Source: CAXBNB01 sp040151475 (GTDB lineage Bacteria > Bacteroidota > Bacteroidia > Cytophagales > Cyclobacteriaceae). From it: a DNA stretch of 64,000 bases. Position 1 is the first letter of the stretch; every line of letters starts with the position of its first letter. The stretch covers positions 124,001 through 188,000 of the forward strand of contig NZ_JBDKWG010000146.1 of the NCBI RefSeq assembly GCF_040151475.1, given 5' to 3'. Of this stretch, positions 63,571-64,000 are shown piece by piece. The notes under the pieces were generated by a model. The model was not told the origin of the DNA and did no database searches. It worked only from the letters and a program-made list of their open reading frames with translations. Position numbers and translations under genes: made by a program.

Positions 63571-64000
63571 ATGTATTTATCAGCACTTATATTTGGATTA
63601 CTCGGAAGCGTACACTGTGCAGTTATGTGTGGCCCGATAGCTATGGTGCTGCCAAAAGGCAAACATTTTTTGAATCAGGTTAGTTACAATTTTGGTAGAA
63701 TTACTTCCTACCTGATTATTGGAGGCATTTTTGGACTTATCGGAAAAGGCATGTTTTTAGTCGGCTTCCAACAAACAATCTCTGTGCTGGCTGGTGTTTT
63801 GTTGATCCTGATCTATTTCGGATCAAAATCGTATTCAGGGAACATAGCCGGAACAACTTTTTTCAACAAAATACTAACCTCAATCCGAAAATCAATAGGA
63901 GCAAATTTGACAGTGAATAAATGGTACTCCAGGTATTTGGTTGGATTGGTGAATGGGTTTTTACCATGCGGGCTCGTTTATATGGCAGCTGTGGCAGCCA
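63571..64000 (+). CDS. Sulfite exporter TauE/SafE-family membrane protein (partial, runs off window)
   Basis: An open frame from ATG 63571 continues past the window end: MYLSALIFGLLGSVHCAVMC, followed by GPIAMVLPKGK, then NFGRITSYLIIGGIFGLIGKG and VNGFLPCGLVYMAAVAA. The 'G-S-x-H-C-x-x-M-C-G-P' start and 'P-C-G-L-V-Y' are marks of the DsbD-related TauE/SafE-like (UreH-like) group, which follows ccoH in many Bacteroidota and probably handles copper for the oxidase. 143 codons are visible. ccoI and ccoS are not seen in the window. Confidence 0.9.
   Translation, partial: MYLSALIFGLLGSVHCAVMCGPIAMVLPKGKHFLNQVSYNFGRITSYLIIGGIFGLIGKGMFLVGFQQTISVLAGVLLILIYFGSKSYSGNIAGTTFFNKILTSIRKSIGANLTVNKWYSRYLVGLVNGFLPCGLVYMAAVAA

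Noticed and set aside
1..64000. CRISPR array, rRNA or tRNA genes
   Set aside because: No regularly spaced direct repeats with unique spacers were seen (the only regular array, at 17.7-17.9 kb, has no spacers), and reading both strands showed no rRNA stretch or convincing tRNA T-loop; tRNA absence was judged by eye only.

Overview
The window comes from a low-GC member of the Bacteroidota, most likely a gliding, aerobic or microaerobic marine-type Cytophagales. The evidence is a SusC/SusD pair with FecR control, the gliding genes gldB, gldD and gldE, a CcoN-CcoO fusion oxidase, the conserved mutY-ssb-gldE-gldD order opposite HU-TPR-COX24-rng, a 29-residue AURKAIP1/COX24 protein, and promoters of the TAnnTTTG type. 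The exact genus cannot be fixed from the sequence alone.

Layout. 1-5.5 kb: start of a probable M23-peptidase-like membrane protein, guaB, a PfkB sugar/adenosine kinase and a TonB-type outer-membrane barrel. 5.5-12.1 kb: an ECF sigma factor, fused isobutyryl-CoA mutase (icmF) and a membrane patatin-like lipase. 12.2-23.4 kb: an accessory island (see below). 23.6-33.9 kb: housekeeping genes (recN, PIG-L deacetylase, trans-sulfuration PLP enzyme, sulfotransferase, FAD oxidoreductase, pheS, sdaA, asnS). 34-42.8 kb: a polysaccharide-utilisation locus (DUF5703-type glycosidase, SusD, SusC with STN domain, FecR), all on the minus strand. 43-49.6 kb: hydrolase, OsmC, C2-like protein, glycosyltransferase, gldB, porin-like barrel, RNase G. 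49.6-56.7 kb: COX24 peptide, TPR, HU; mutY, ssb, gldE, gldD, recG. 57-64 kb: PDZ aspartyl protease and the cbb3 oxidase operon ccoNO-ccoQ-ccoP-ccoG-ccoH plus a TauE/SafE membrane protein cut by the window end.

The most unusual part is the all-plus-strand island at 12.6-23.4 kb: a 3TM holin, an overlapping amidase/SH3b endolysin, a membrane-anchored trypsin-like protease, an exported protein, two related lipoproteins, a heptad-repeat remnant with a frameshift, a duplicated helical protein, a small membrane protein, an exported SH3b-metallo-beta-lactamase hydrolase and a KAP P-loop NTPase. There are no phage structural, packaging or integration genes. The combination (P-loop membrane NTPase, protease, MBL hydrolase, lysis pair) looks like an envelope-acting conflict or programmed-lysis system, but that function is inference. 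GC-rich and AT-rich genes alternate inside it, and two small inverted-repeat elements lie at its left edge and inside it.

Four kinds of short non-coding element with terminal inverted repeats (MITE-like) are visible. One kind is present twice in opposite orientation at 6.2 and 42.9 kb, bounding 36 kb that contains the island and the polysaccharide locus. The ECF sigma gene lies just outside the left copy while the FecR anti-sigma gene lies just inside the right copy, so the usual sigma-FecR pair is split or unrelated. Upstream of the cbb3 operon there are a perfect 25-bp palindrome and an FNR/CRP-like TGAT-N4-ATCA site.
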